Source of the DNA: Anaerolineales bacterium
Lineage (GTDB): Bacteria; Chloroflexota; Anaerolineae; Anaerolineales; Villigracilaceae
Direction of reading: 5' to 3'
DNA length: 20,006 nucleotides
Assembly (NCBI GenBank): GCA_016928525.1
Contig: JAFGKO010000032.1
Span: forward strand, 1 to 20,006
The notes under the pieces: model-generated
Told to the model about the DNA's origin: nothing
The model's input: only the letters and a program-made list of their open reading frames with translations
Databases searched by the model: none
In this document: positions 14,012 to 20,006 of the stretch, piece by piece
Layout: each line of letters opens with the position of its first letter
How positions within the stretch are numbered: the first letter of the stretch is position 1
Made by a program: the position numbers and the translations under genes

Positions 14012-14929
14012 TTATTCGGCCCAATTCCGTGCGCCTGCCAGGAACGCTTTTCCAGGCATGGGTTTCTTCCCTGCCGGTTGGACTTCTCCCAGCACCAGTA
14101 GATTTTCCGATGTGCCGACTGCCGGCAAGCCGAGATAAATCCCCCTTTCCCCTGCGCGCATCTTTCTCAGCCCTATGCTTGCGCTGTGGACCTTGAGCAG
14201 ATTCCCATCCCATTCAAAATACGCTCCCGGCCAGGGATTGAAAGCCCGCACCTTTCGCTCCAACTCCCTGGCAGGATGTGAGAAATCCAACAGACCATCT
14301 TCTTTTTTGAGCATGGGTGCATAGGTGGAGCCTTCTTCCGGTTGAGGGCGGGTTTGGATCTCACCGGCCAGATATCCGGGCAGGGTATCCAGCAAAAGGG
14401 CCGCTCCCAGCGTGGATAACTTGTCGAAAAGGGAGCCAGCTGTCTCGTCCGGTTGGATGCGCACCGCGCGCTGGCTTAGAATGGGACCAGTATCCAGTCC
14501 CGCGTCCATTTTCATAATGGTGATGCCTGTCTCTTCGTCCCCGTGCAAAATGGCGGCGTTGATGGGCGCTGCCCCGCGCCAACGCGGTAACAGCGAAGCA
14601 TGTACGTTGATGCAGCCAAATGGAGGCAAATCCAGTACGTCTTGCCTGAGAATTTGTCCGAAGGCAGCCACCACAATCACATCCGGCGACCAGGCGCGTA
14701 GCTGTTCCAGCGCTTCGGGTTGGCGCAGTTTTTCAGGTTGGATGACCGGTATTCCCAATTTCTGGGCCAGCGTTTTGACCGGCGGCGGTTTCAATTCGCG
14801 CCCACGCCCGGCCGCGCGGTCTGGCTGGGTAACGACGCCCACCACGTAATACCCTTCTGCCAGCGCGTGCAGGCTGGATAAAGAAAAATCGGGCGAGCCC
14901 ATGAAGACTATTTTTGTTTGCTTGGACAT
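14012..14929 (-). CDS. fmt: methionyl-tRNA formyltransferase
   Basis: Fmt transfers a formyl group from 10-formyl-THF to Met-tRNA(fMet), enabling initiation. The 305-residue protein has IVFMGSPDFSLSSLHAL at the N terminus, the catalytic trio Asn108, His110 (INVHASLLPRWRGAAPI) and Asp146 (MKMDAGLDTGPI) at the same numbers as E. coli, and a C-terminal OB-like domain with the RAFNPWPGAYF motif. The open frame runs upstream to 15079 but only from ATG 14929 is it Fmt-like. No Shine-Dalgarno sequence precedes that ATG; instead TACAAT (minus strand, 14936-14941) lies 6 nt upstream, which would place the transcript start at or near the ATG, so a leaderless mRNA is possible. Usual partners def and priA are not seen next to it. 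Confidence 0.95.
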   Translation of the reverse strand: MSKQTKIVFMGSPDFSLSSLHALAEGYYVVGVVTQPDRAAGRGRELKPPPVKTLAQKLGIPVIQPEKLRQPEALEQLRAWSPDVIVVAAFGQILRQDVLDLPPFGCINVHASLLPRWRGAAPINAAILHGDEETGITIMKMDAGLDTGPILSQRAVRIQPDETAGSLFDKLSTLGAALLLDTLPGYLAGEIQTRPQPEEGSTYAPMLKKEDGLLDFSHPARELERKVRAFNPWPGAYFEWDGNLLKVHSASIGLRKMRAGERGIYLGLPAVGTSENLLVLGEVQPAGKKPMPGKAFLAGARNWAE

Positions 14930-14979
14930 ATTTCGATTGTAGCATATTGCCAACAGGACAAACGGATTATACAAATTGG

Positions 14980-15007
14980 TTGCTTTTTGTCCGTTTTGGT
15001 GTACAAT
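14980..15007 (+). promoter_or_regulatory. probable promoter of the DUF4870 gene
   Basis: TTGCTT (14980-14985), 16 nt, TACAAT (15002-15007), 40 nt before the ATG at 15048. It shares the intergenic space with the divergent fmt gene. Confidence 0.4.
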
Positions 15008-15047
15008 ACGCGAAATCATTTCATAAACAACTCTGGAGGAATCAATT

Positions 15048-15374
15048 ATGTCCGAACAACCTATGAACCCGGAAGTCACCAGCGATGATAAGCTGTGGGC
15101 CGCGCTTAGTTATATATTTGCACCCATTGTTGGTATCATTATGCTTCTGATGGAAGACAAAAAAGTCCGGCCGTTCATCAAATTCCATTCTGTACAATCC
15201 ATTGCTATTTCGATCATATTACTGATTGTGATACCGATCATTGCCGTCTTTACCCTTGGTTGTGGCAGCGTTCTCTACTTGGTAATGTTCTGGTGGGCTT
15301 ATAAAGCCTATCAGGGCGAATTGTTCGAGATACCTGTCGTCACCAACTTTATAAAGGGACAGGGCTGGGTATAA
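15048..15374 (+). CDS. DUF4870 (Tic20-like) family membrane protein
   Basis: A 108-residue protein. After a short polar N terminus, SDDKLWAALSYIFAPIVGIIM contains the first membrane helix, and EDKKVRPFIKFHSVQSIAIS is the hallmark of DUF4870/Tic20-like proteins (a charged loop, then F-HxxQS entering the next helix); a third helix precedes FWWAYKAYQGELFEIPVV, also typical of the C terminus. The family is widespread; its function in bacteria is not established. GGAGG lies 7 nt before the ATG. A terminator follows at once, so it is a single-gene unit. Confidence 0.85.
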   Translation: MSEQPMNPEVTSDDKLWAALSYIFAPIVGIIMLLMEDKKVRPFIKFHSVQSIAISIILLIVIPIIAVFTLGCGSVLYLVMFWWAYKAYQGELFEIPVVTNFIKGQGWV

Positions 15375-15393
15375 AGTTCTATCCACTTATCGG

Positions 15394-15423
15394 AGGCCTG
15401 CTTATGCGAGCAGGCCTTTTTTT
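15394..15423 (+). terminator. intrinsic terminator after the DUF4870 gene
   Basis: AGGCCTGCT-tatgcg-AGCAGGCCT (15394-15417, perfect 9-bp stem) followed by a run of seven Ts (15417-15423), 20 nt after the stop codon. Confidence 0.9.
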
Positions 15424-15480
15424 GTTTACAACCTTTCAGGTTGTTTACATCCCTTCGGATTGTTTGCAACCTATTCCGTC
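15424..15480 (+). repeat. three tandem 19-bp hairpin-forming units
   Basis: Units GTTTACAACCTTTCAGGTT (15424-15442), GTTTACATCCCTTCGGATT (15443-15461) and GTTTGCAACCTATTCCGTC (15462-15480). The first two each hold a small stem (AACCT-TTC-AGGTT and ATCC-CTTC-GGAT); the changes between them are compensatory, so pairing is kept. The third is degenerate. Confidence 0.65.
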
Positions 15481-15523
15481 AAATCGCGTAAGTCTCAATA
15501 GCAAATAAATTAAGGAGTACATC

Positions 15524-16069
15524 ATGAGTGAAAACACATATTCCCCTTATGGCGACAGCCCCGGCCTGGTAAAAACCATTGCCGTTATGACCCTGATTAA
15601 CGGTATCGTTAATATCTTCTGGGGGTTGATTGCCACCGTAACCGTAACGGCCAGTATTGTTCTCATCTGCCTGGCCCCACTGGCTATCTTGCCAACCATC
15701 CTGGGCATTTTCGAGATCATCTATGCAGCCAAGTTACTGACCAATCCGCCGCAGCCTGTTCAACCATCAACGACGATCGCCATCCTGGAGATTCTGTGCG
15801 TGTTAACGGGCAATGTCTTCTCGATGATTGTCGGTATCCTTGCGCTGGTCTTCTACAATGACCCGCAGGTCAAGGATTACTTCAACCGCTTGAACGGGAT
15901 GCCAGTCCCGGTCCCGCCAAAAGCTCCCGTTCCGCCTGCGCCTCCTGCCGCCCCCGAACCTGTCTTGCCTGTTGAAGCAGATTCACCACCTGAGGTTGCT
16001 CCCGAAGCCCCAGCCGTCCCGGAACCGAAGAAACCGCGCACGCGCAAATCAGGAAGTTCTTCCTCTTGA
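15524..16069 (+). CDS. four-helix membrane protein with Pro/Ala-rich tail
   Basis: A 181-residue protein of no family I can name with confidence. Residues 14-70 hold two or three hydrophobic segments (LVKTIAVMTLINGIVNIFWG, ASIVLICLAPLAILPTILGI) and residues 83-112 another long one (IAILEILCVLTGNVFSMIVG and on). Then FYNDPQVKDYFNRLNG marks the cytosolic side, followed by about 55 residues of Pro, Ala, Val and Glu and a basic end (KKPRTRKSGSSSS). The body resembles small DUF4064-like membrane proteins. AAGGAG sits 7 nt upstream of the ATG. Its stop codon overlaps the -35 box of the glycine operon promoter, so the two units are packed without a gap. Confidence 0.65.
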   Translation: MSENTYSPYGDSPGLVKTIAVMTLINGIVNIFWGLIATVTVTASIVLICLAPLAILPTILGIFEIIYAAKLLTNPPQPVQPSTTIAILEILCVLTGNVFSMIVGILALVFYNDPQVKDYFNRLNGMPVPVPPKAPVPPAPPAAPEPVLPVEADSPPEVAPEAPAVPEPKKPRTRKSGSSSS

Positions 16070-16094
16070 CTTCTGCCTCTCTCCCCCGTAGAAT
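16066..16094 (+). promoter_or_regulatory. sigma-70-type promoter of the glycine cleavage operon
   Basis: TTGACT (16066-16071), a 17-nt spacer and TAGAAT (16089-16094): near-consensus boxes at ideal spacing. Transcription would begin about 16101, just before the first riboswitch aptamer at 16113. The -35 box contains the TGA stop of the upstream membrane-protein gene. Confidence 0.75.
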
Positions 16095-16112
16095 GAAAAA
16101 GTACAATTAAAC

Positions 16113-16243
16113 GGGAACAGGGAAGAGACTCCCGTTCGTTCAGCAATGCAACTGCTGAACGAACGTTTTTAGGAGCACCGAAGGTGCAAGCCTGGAAACA
16201 AGGCGAAGCCAGGCGAAACTCTCAGGTAAAAGGACCCTGTTCC
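16113..16243 (+). ncRNA. glycine riboswitch, aptamer 1
   Basis: The P1 stem pairs GGAACAGGG (from 16114) with CCCTGTTCC (ending 16243). Conserved glycine-aptamer cores are present: GGAAGAGACT after P1, AGCACCGAAGGTGCAAG (about 16173-16190) and GCGAAACTCTCAGG then AAAAGGAC. A variable arm at 16133-16165 is a perfect 13-bp hairpin (CGTTCGTTCAGCA / TGCTGAACGAACG). It lies upstream of gcvH, the usual target. Confidence 0.92.
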
Positions 16244-16248
16244 TGATC

Positions 16249-16398
16249 TCTCTGGAAAGTCCATTTTGGACACCGACGGTGCAAGTTTGATTAGTTTGAT
16301 AGTTAGGTATTTAGTTGGTTCAGTAGTTGAAACTACGGAACTACAAAACTAAACGACTAAAAAACTAACAAGCGAATCTCTCAGGTTTATGACAGAGG
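16249..16398 (+). ncRNA. glycine riboswitch, aptamer 2, with extended variable arm
   Basis: Second aptamer of the tandem pair, 5 nt after the first, which allows the cooperative arrangement known for this class. Conserved parts: CTCTCTGGAAAG, GGACACCGACGGTGCAAG (16268-16285) and GCGAATCTCTCAGG (16372-16385). P1 pairs CTCTCTG with CAGAGG (16393-16398). Between GCAAG and GCGAA about 80 nt (16289-16369) form a long AT-rich imperfect hairpin built from TAGTT and AACTA words, much longer than usual. Confidence 0.9.
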
Positions 16399-16428
16399 AC
16401 GCACGATGTATCAACGTGCGTCCTTTTT
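16396..16428 (+). terminator. riboswitch-controlled intrinsic terminator
   Basis: AGGACGCACG (16396-16405), a 9-nt loop, CGTGCGTCCT (16415-16424) and five Ts. Bases 16396-16398 are shared with the 3' side of aptamer 2 P1. Glycine binding, by holding P1, would weaken the base of the terminator and let transcription reach gcvH: an ON switch, as known for glycine-cleavage operons. Confidence 0.85.
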
Positions 16429-16463
16429 GATTCGCCAAAATCATTTCACAAGAGGAGTGCAAC

Positions 16464-16841
16464 ATGAATACCCCTGCTAACTTGAAATATACCCAATCTG
16501 ACGAATGGTTCGATCCGGCCACCGGCAAGATGGGCCTGACTGATTATGCCCAGAGCCAGCTCTCAGACATCGTCTTTGTCGAACTTCTGGTCGAAGTCGG
16601 TGATGCAGCCGAGTCTGGAAAGCCGATTGCTTCGGTTGAATCGGTCAAAGCTTCCGCTGAGACCTATGCTTCTGCCAGCGGCGAGGTTGTGGAAGTCAAC
16701 GAGGCCCTGGCCGATAGCCCCGAAGTGCTCAACAGCGATCCCTATGGCGCAGGCTGGATGGTCAAGGTCGAGGGCGGCGTGCCCGGCGAAGTGATGGATG
16801 CCGCCGAATACGAGAAATATTGCGAAGGACGCGAACACTAA
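16464..16841 (+). CDS. gcvH: glycine cleavage system H protein
   Basis: GcvH is the lipoyl carrier that shuttles the aminomethyl group between GcvP, GcvT and the lipoamide dehydrogenase. The 125 residues are normal. HxEW-type start is seen as SDEWFD, then GLTDYAQSQLSDIVFVELLVEVGD, and the lipoyl-lysine is Lys62 in SVESVKASAETYA. The closing part NSDPYGAGWMVKVE is conserved. AGAGGAG is 7-8 nt upstream of the ATG. It is the first gene after the glycine riboswitch and terminator, with gcvPA and gcvPB following. Confidence 0.97.
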   Translation: MNTPANLKYTQSDEWFDPATGKMGLTDYAQSQLSDIVFVELLVEVGDAAESGKPIASVESVKASAETYASASGEVVEVNEALADSPEVLNSDPYGAGWMVKVEGGVPGEVMDAAEYEKYCEGREH

Positions 16842-16848
16842 TTAGCGG

Positions 16849-16899
16849 TTAGCAATTAGCAGGTAGCGGCTAGCCAGGTTTTTTCCAGCTAATTGCTAA
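16849..16899 (+). repeat. 12-bp inverted repeat between gcvH and gcvPA
   Basis: TTAGCAATTAGC (16849-16860) and GCTAATTGCTAA (16888-16899) are exact reverse complements, 27 nt apart; the gap contains further GCTAGC-like words and a T-run at 16879-16884. The 81-nt spacer is otherwise noncoding. The hairpin could tune the relative mRNA level of gcvH against gcvPA/gcvPB, or be a dispersed repeat. Confidence 0.6.
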
Positions 16900-16922
16900 A
16901 AGCTGACAGCTAGGAGCTAAAT

Positions 16923-18272
16923 GTGACATATATCCCAATCTCCCCCAAAGAGCGGGATGCGATGTTGGCGACCATCGGCGTCAAGAAACTTGACGATCTT
17001 TTCGAGGCTGTCCCTGCCAAACATCGTTTCCCAAACCTGAATTTACCCCCCGCGATCACGGAAATGGAAGCCGCGGTGGAACTCGGTGAAATGGCCCAGG
17101 CCAACGAGTCCACGCGCGAGCTGGTTTCCTTCTTGGGCGCGGGTATGTATAACCACTACATTCCCTCTGTTGTTGACCACATCCTGCGGCGCGGCGAGTT
17201 CTACACGGCTTACACACCCTACCAGCCGGAAATCTCGCAGGGTACTCTGCAGGCTATTTTCGAGTACCAGAGCCTGATATCCGCGCTGACCGGCATGGAA
17301 GTGTCGAACGCCTCGCACTACGACGGCGCGACCGCCGCTGCCGAAGCTGTCAACCTGGCCTGGGCGCAGTTCCGCGGCAAACGCACCAGGGTTGTCCTCT
17401 CGCCTACCGTCAACCCGCAATACCGCGCAGTAATTCGTACCTACATCCAGGGCATGGATCTGGAACTGGCCGGTGAAACGGAAGCAGACCTGGAGACCGG
17501 TCCCGAAGCGCTGACGGAGTTCATCGACGAAAATACTGCGCTAGTCATCGTCCAGTACCCCGACTTTTTCGGTCGCATCTTCGATTACACCAAGCTGATC
17601 GAAGTTGCCCACGAAAAAGGCGCATTGGTTTGCGTAGTTGCCAATCCCACCGCCCTGGCGCTTTTCAAAACGCCCGGCGAAATGGGTGCGGACATCGTGG
17701 TCGGTGAAGGCCAGCCGTTGGGCATCCCAATGTGGTACGGCGGCCCATCGCTGGGCTTCTTTACCACCCGCAAGAAATTCGTTCACAAGATGGCTGGGCG
17801 CCTGGTTGGCGAGACGGTCGACAACCGCGGCCAGAGAGCCTACGTGCTGACCCTGACTGCCCGTGAGCAGCACATCAAACGCGAGCGCGCCACGTCTAAC
17901 ATCTGCTCGAACCAGGGATTGCTGGCGCTTGCTTCGGCTGTGTATCTCTCGCTGGTTGGCAAGCAAGGATTGCGCCAGGTGGCCGAGCTGTGCTACCACA
18001 AAGCCCATTACGCCGCCGAGCAACTCAGCAAGCTGCCCGGTTTGGGACTGTGTTTCAGCGAGCCCTACTTCCACGAGTTTGCCCTGTGTGTCGGGCAGCC
18101 GGTCGAGGAAGTCAACGCGCACCTGCTCGAGCATGGCATCCTCGGCGGCTATGACCTGGGCCAGGATTACCCTGCGCTCAAGGATCACATGCTGATCGCA
18201 GTGACCGAAATGAACAGCAAGGAAGAAATCGACGCGCTGGTCGAAGTCTTAGCGGAGGTGGCCCATGACTGA
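16923..18272 (+). CDS. gcvPA: glycine dehydrogenase (decarboxylating) subunit 1
   Basis: One half of the split P protein, which decarboxylates glycine and loads the aminomethyl group on GcvH. The 449 residues are normal for the alpha subunit. It starts with TYIPISPKERDAMLATIGV, then FLGAGMYNHYIPSVVDHI, YTPYQPEISQGTLQAIFEYQ, the active-site-like SHYDGATAAAEAV, and ends with the small domain. The start is GTG at 16923 with AGGAG 6 nt upstream; an ATG overlapping it (16921) is out of frame and followed at once by TGA. Its stop overlaps the gcvPB start by 8 nt, as expected for a 1:1 heteromer. Confidence 0.97.
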   Translation: MTYIPISPKERDAMLATIGVKKLDDLFEAVPAKHRFPNLNLPPAITEMEAAVELGEMAQANESTRELVSFLGAGMYNHYIPSVVDHILRRGEFYTAYTPYQPEISQGTLQAIFEYQSLISALTGMEVSNASHYDGATAAAEAVNLAWAQFRGKRTRVVLSPTVNPQYRAVIRTYIQGMDLELAGETEADLETGPEALTEFIDENTALVIVQYPDFFGRIFDYTKLIEVAHEKGALVCVVANPTALALFKTPGEMGADIVVGEGQPLGIPMWYGGPSLGFFTTRKKFVHKMAGRLVGETVDNRGQRAYVLTLTAREQHIKRERATSNICSNQGLLALASAVYLSLVGKQGLRQVAELCYHKAHYAAEQLSKLPGLGLCFSEPYFHEFALCVGQPVEEVNAHLLEHGILGGYDLGQDYPALKDHMLIAVTEMNSKEEIDALVEVLAEVAHD

Positions 18273-19767
18273 GTTCGTTTTAAATGGTGAACCCAAAGTG
18301 GTGGAGCCGACCATCTTCGACCTTTCCTCCCCCGGACGCCTCGGCGTCTCTTTCCCGGACCCGGACGTGCCACGCTCCAAGTTGCCGGATTCTATGCTGC
18401 GGGCAGACCTGCCCCTGCCCGAGCTGGCCGAAGTAGACGTGGTCCGTCACTACATGCACCTGAGCACTTTCAACTACAGCGTGGACAGCGGCTTCTATCC
18501 GCTCGGCTCGTGCACGATGAAATACAACCCCAAGATCAACGAAGATACCTGCCGCCTGCCGGGCTTCCTGTTCACACATCCGTTGCAACCCATCGAGACG
18601 GTTCAGGGCAACCTGGCCTTGATGTACACGCTGCAGGAGTGGCTGAAAGAGATCAGCGGTTTAGCGGCCGTCACGCTGCAGCCCGCGGCCGGCGCGCATG
18701 GAGAATTCACTGGCGTGCTCATTATGCGCGCCTATCACAAATCGCGCGGCGATGACAAACGTATCAAGATGCTTATCCCCGATTCGGCGCATGGTACCAA
18801 CCCCGCTTCCGCTAATATGATGGGGCTGGATGTCGTACAAATCCCCTCCGATGCGCGCGGCAACGTAGATATCGAAACCTTGAAAGCTGCTTGCGATGAT
18901 ACCGTTCTGGGTTTGATGCTGACCAATCCCAACACGCTTGGCCTGTTCGACGAGCATGTGGAGGAAGTGGTCAAGATCGTGCACGAGTGTGGCGGCCTGG
19001 TTTACGGTGACGGCGCCAACCTGAACGCGCTGCTCGGCATCCTCCGTCCCGGCGACCTGGGCATCGACGTGATGCACTTCAACCTGCACAAGACCTTCGC
19101 CGTCCCGCACGGCGGCGGCGGACCCGGCTCCGGCCCGGTCGGCGTGGCAGCCCACCTTGCTGACTTCCTGCCCGCGCCGCTGGTTGGCATCCTGGAAGAG
19201 GGCGACGACGAGATTGCGCCCTTGTTTGGCCTGGTCACGCCTGAAAAATCGATCGGTCGCATGAAGGCCTTCCACGGTCATTTTGGCGGCGGATTGGTGC
19301 GCACCTTCACCTACATCGCCATGCACGGACCTGATGGCCTGCGCCAGATCGCCGAATACGCGGTGCTGAACGCCAACTACCTGCAGGCGCGCCTGCGCGA
19401 TACCTATCACGTTCCGTACGACCGCATCTGTATGCACGAATTCGTAGCCGAAGGCAAGATCGAAGGCACGGACGTCCATGCGCTGGATATTGCCAAGCGT
19501 CTGATGGATTACGACTTCCATCCGCCTACGAACTACTTCCCGCTCATCGTTCCCGAAGCGCTGATGATCGAACCGACCGAGACCGAAAACAAGGATACGC
19601 TCGACGCCTTCGCTGATGCGCTCATCAAGATCGCGGAGGAAGCCAGGACGGCCCCCGAATTGTTGCACAACGCGCCGCACAAGACCAAGTTCGGACGCAT
19701 GGATGAGGTCAAGGCGGCGAGAGAGTTGGTGTTGTGTTGCTGGCTGCCGGATAACTACAACGAATAG
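18265..19767 (+). CDS. gcvPB: glycine dehydrogenase (decarboxylating) subunit 2
   Basis: The PLP-carrying half of the split P protein. Of 500 residues, the first 100 hold RHYMHLSTFNYSVDSGFYPL and GSCTMKYNPKINE, typical for this subunit; QPAAGAHGEFTG and DSAHGTNPASANM follow. The PLP Lys is Lys276 in HFNLHKTFAVPHGGGGPGSG. The C terminus has EPTETENKDTLDAF. The ATG overlaps the gcvPA stop, with GGAGG 6 nt upstream, so the two are translationally coupled. No gcvT or lpd follows; a terminator comes after the stop. Confidence 0.97.
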   Translation: MTEFVLNGEPKVVEPTIFDLSSPGRLGVSFPDPDVPRSKLPDSMLRADLPLPELAEVDVVRHYMHLSTFNYSVDSGFYPLGSCTMKYNPKINEDTCRLPGFLFTHPLQPIETVQGNLALMYTLQEWLKEISGLAAVTLQPAAGAHGEFTGVLIMRAYHKSRGDDKRIKMLIPDSAHGTNPASANMMGLDVVQIPSDARGNVDIETLKAACDDTVLGLMLTNPNTLGLFDEHVEEVVKIVHECGGLVYGDGANLNALLGILRPGDLGIDVMHFNLHKTFAVPHGGGGPGSGPVGVAAHLADFLPAPLVGILEEGDDEIAPLFGLVTPEKSIGRMKAFHGHFGGGLVRTFTYIAMHGPDGLRQIAEYAVLNANYLQARLRDTYHVPYDRICMHEFVAEGKIEGTDVHALDIAKRLMDYDFHPPTNYFPLIVPEALMIEPTETENKDTLDAFADALIKIAEEARTAPELLHNAPHKTKFGRMDEVKAARELVLCCWLPDNYNE

Positions 19768-19798
19768 CTGTTGAGCAAGATACAGTGTTATTTAAAAA

Positions 19799-19832
19799 TT
19801 GACCGGAGATAAAATACTCTGGTCAACTTTTT
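19799..19832 (+). terminator. terminator of the gcvH-gcvPA-gcvPB operon
   Basis: TTGACCGGAG (19799-19808), loop ATAAAATA, CTCTGGTCAA (19817-19826): a 10-bp stem with one G-U pair, then a T-run (19828-19832), about 30 nt after the gcvPB stop. Confidence 0.8.
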
Positions 19833-19873
19833 GCATTCGGCATAAGCCCAAACTCATTGCATATCAACCTCTA

Positions 19874-19955
19874 TTTTCTGATTCTCTACCGTACATCTAG
19901 CCGACAATTTACATCTGAGCTTTACCTGTATTTGTACGGTAGAGAATTTTCTGAT
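19874..19955. mobile_element. 64-bp mini-element with inverted ends and 9-bp direct repeats
   Basis: Inverted ends TCTCTACCGTAC (19883-) and GTACGGTAGAGAA (to 19946); including the adjoining bases the arms ATTCTCTACCGTAC (19881-19894) and GTACGGTAGAGAAT (19934-19947) are exact over 14 bp. They are flanked by the direct repeats TTTTCTGAT at 19874-19882 and 19947-19955, as a target-site duplication would give. The inside has no gene and carries ACATCTAGC and ACATCTGAGC as related words. It may be a miniature inverted-repeat element or an empty remnant of an insertion sequence. Confidence 0.5.
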
Positions 19956-19977
19956 AAAAGTTTATTCTTCACTGAAT

Positions 19978-20000
19978 ACCCCGTAGCTTGCTACGCGGGT
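19978..20000. repeat. palindromic extragenic repeat
   Basis: CGTAGC-TT-GCTACG (19982-19995) with outer CCC/GGG pairs and one bulged C. It may extend past the window edge. Its form is that of a dispersed palindrome; no gene is visible from 19956 to the end. Confidence 0.45.
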
Positions 20001-20006
20001 TCCAAG

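Noticed and set aside
15424..15480. CRISPR array
   Set aside because: Units of 19 bp are directly adjacent without spacers and differ from each other; no cas genes.
18661..19680. Long antisense open frame inside gcvPB (also 17541-18188 inside gcvPA, 12482-13084 inside glpK)
   Set aside because: Mirror frames of GC-rich conserved genes; no start signals and no protein-like motifs.
19881..19947. Integron attC site
   Set aside because: The inverted ends lack the GTTRRRY core and there is no integrase or cassette array nearby; a mini-element fits better.

Overview
The window looks like a chromosomal segment of a Chloroflexota bacterium, most likely an Anaerolineae-type anaerobe or facultative anaerobe. 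This is an inference from gene style: lipoproteins with Pro/Thr-rich linkers after the lipid-modified Cys, a DUF1786 protein, a split glycine decarboxylase, DUF559 debris and many short dispersed hairpin repeats. GC is moderate. I saw no rRNA, tRNA, CRISPR array, transposase or phage genes.

Layout. 1-108: start of an AAA/STAND-like ATPase running off the left edge (-). 472-1562: a VOC-fold protein and a six-helix membrane protein (-). 1646-2576: debris of two DUF559 genes flanking an intact 128-codon gene of unknown function (-). 2582-2708: hairpin-rich intergenic repeats. 2760-5345: a large secreted lipoprotein joining a parallel beta-helix to a clan GH-A glycosidase-like barrel (-). 5397-5695: a duplicated glmS 3' end enclosing hairpin repeats. 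5644-10437: a minus-strand run of a ferritin-like/VIT1 iron transporter, a membrane-anchored unknown, a DUF1786 protein, a small membrane protein and glmS. 10656-11441: a second lipoprotein (+) ending at a terminator convergent with glpK (11558-13057, -). 13205-13921: a peroxiredoxin gene with an in-frame TGA at the peroxidatic Cys codon. 14012-14929: fmt (-). From 15048 on, genes run on +: DUF4870, a four-helix membrane protein with a Pro-rich tail, then promoter, tandem glycine riboswitch, terminator and the glycine cleavage genes gcvH-gcvPA-gcvPB, closed by a terminator.

Functional themes. Glycine catabolism is under glycine-riboswitch control. The promoter, two aptamers, a terminator sharing bases with the second aptamer's P1 stem, and the three genes are all visible; gcvT is not next to them. 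Antioxidant and iron handling appear as a selenocysteine peroxiredoxin (prxU type) and a ferritin-like/VIT1 protein. Envelope and sugar metabolism appear as glmS, glpK and the two lipoproteins.

The most notable item is the peroxiredoxin. Its TGA sits exactly where the catalytic Cys belongs. It is followed, at a distance typical of bacterial SECIS elements, by a perfect 7-bp hairpin with a GGTC loop. The usual C-terminal resolving Cys is absent. The window also records much small-scale repeat activity: repeats inserted inside a riboswitch arm, inside a coding region and inside a pseudogene, and a 64-bp element with inverted ends flanked by 9-bp direct repeats.
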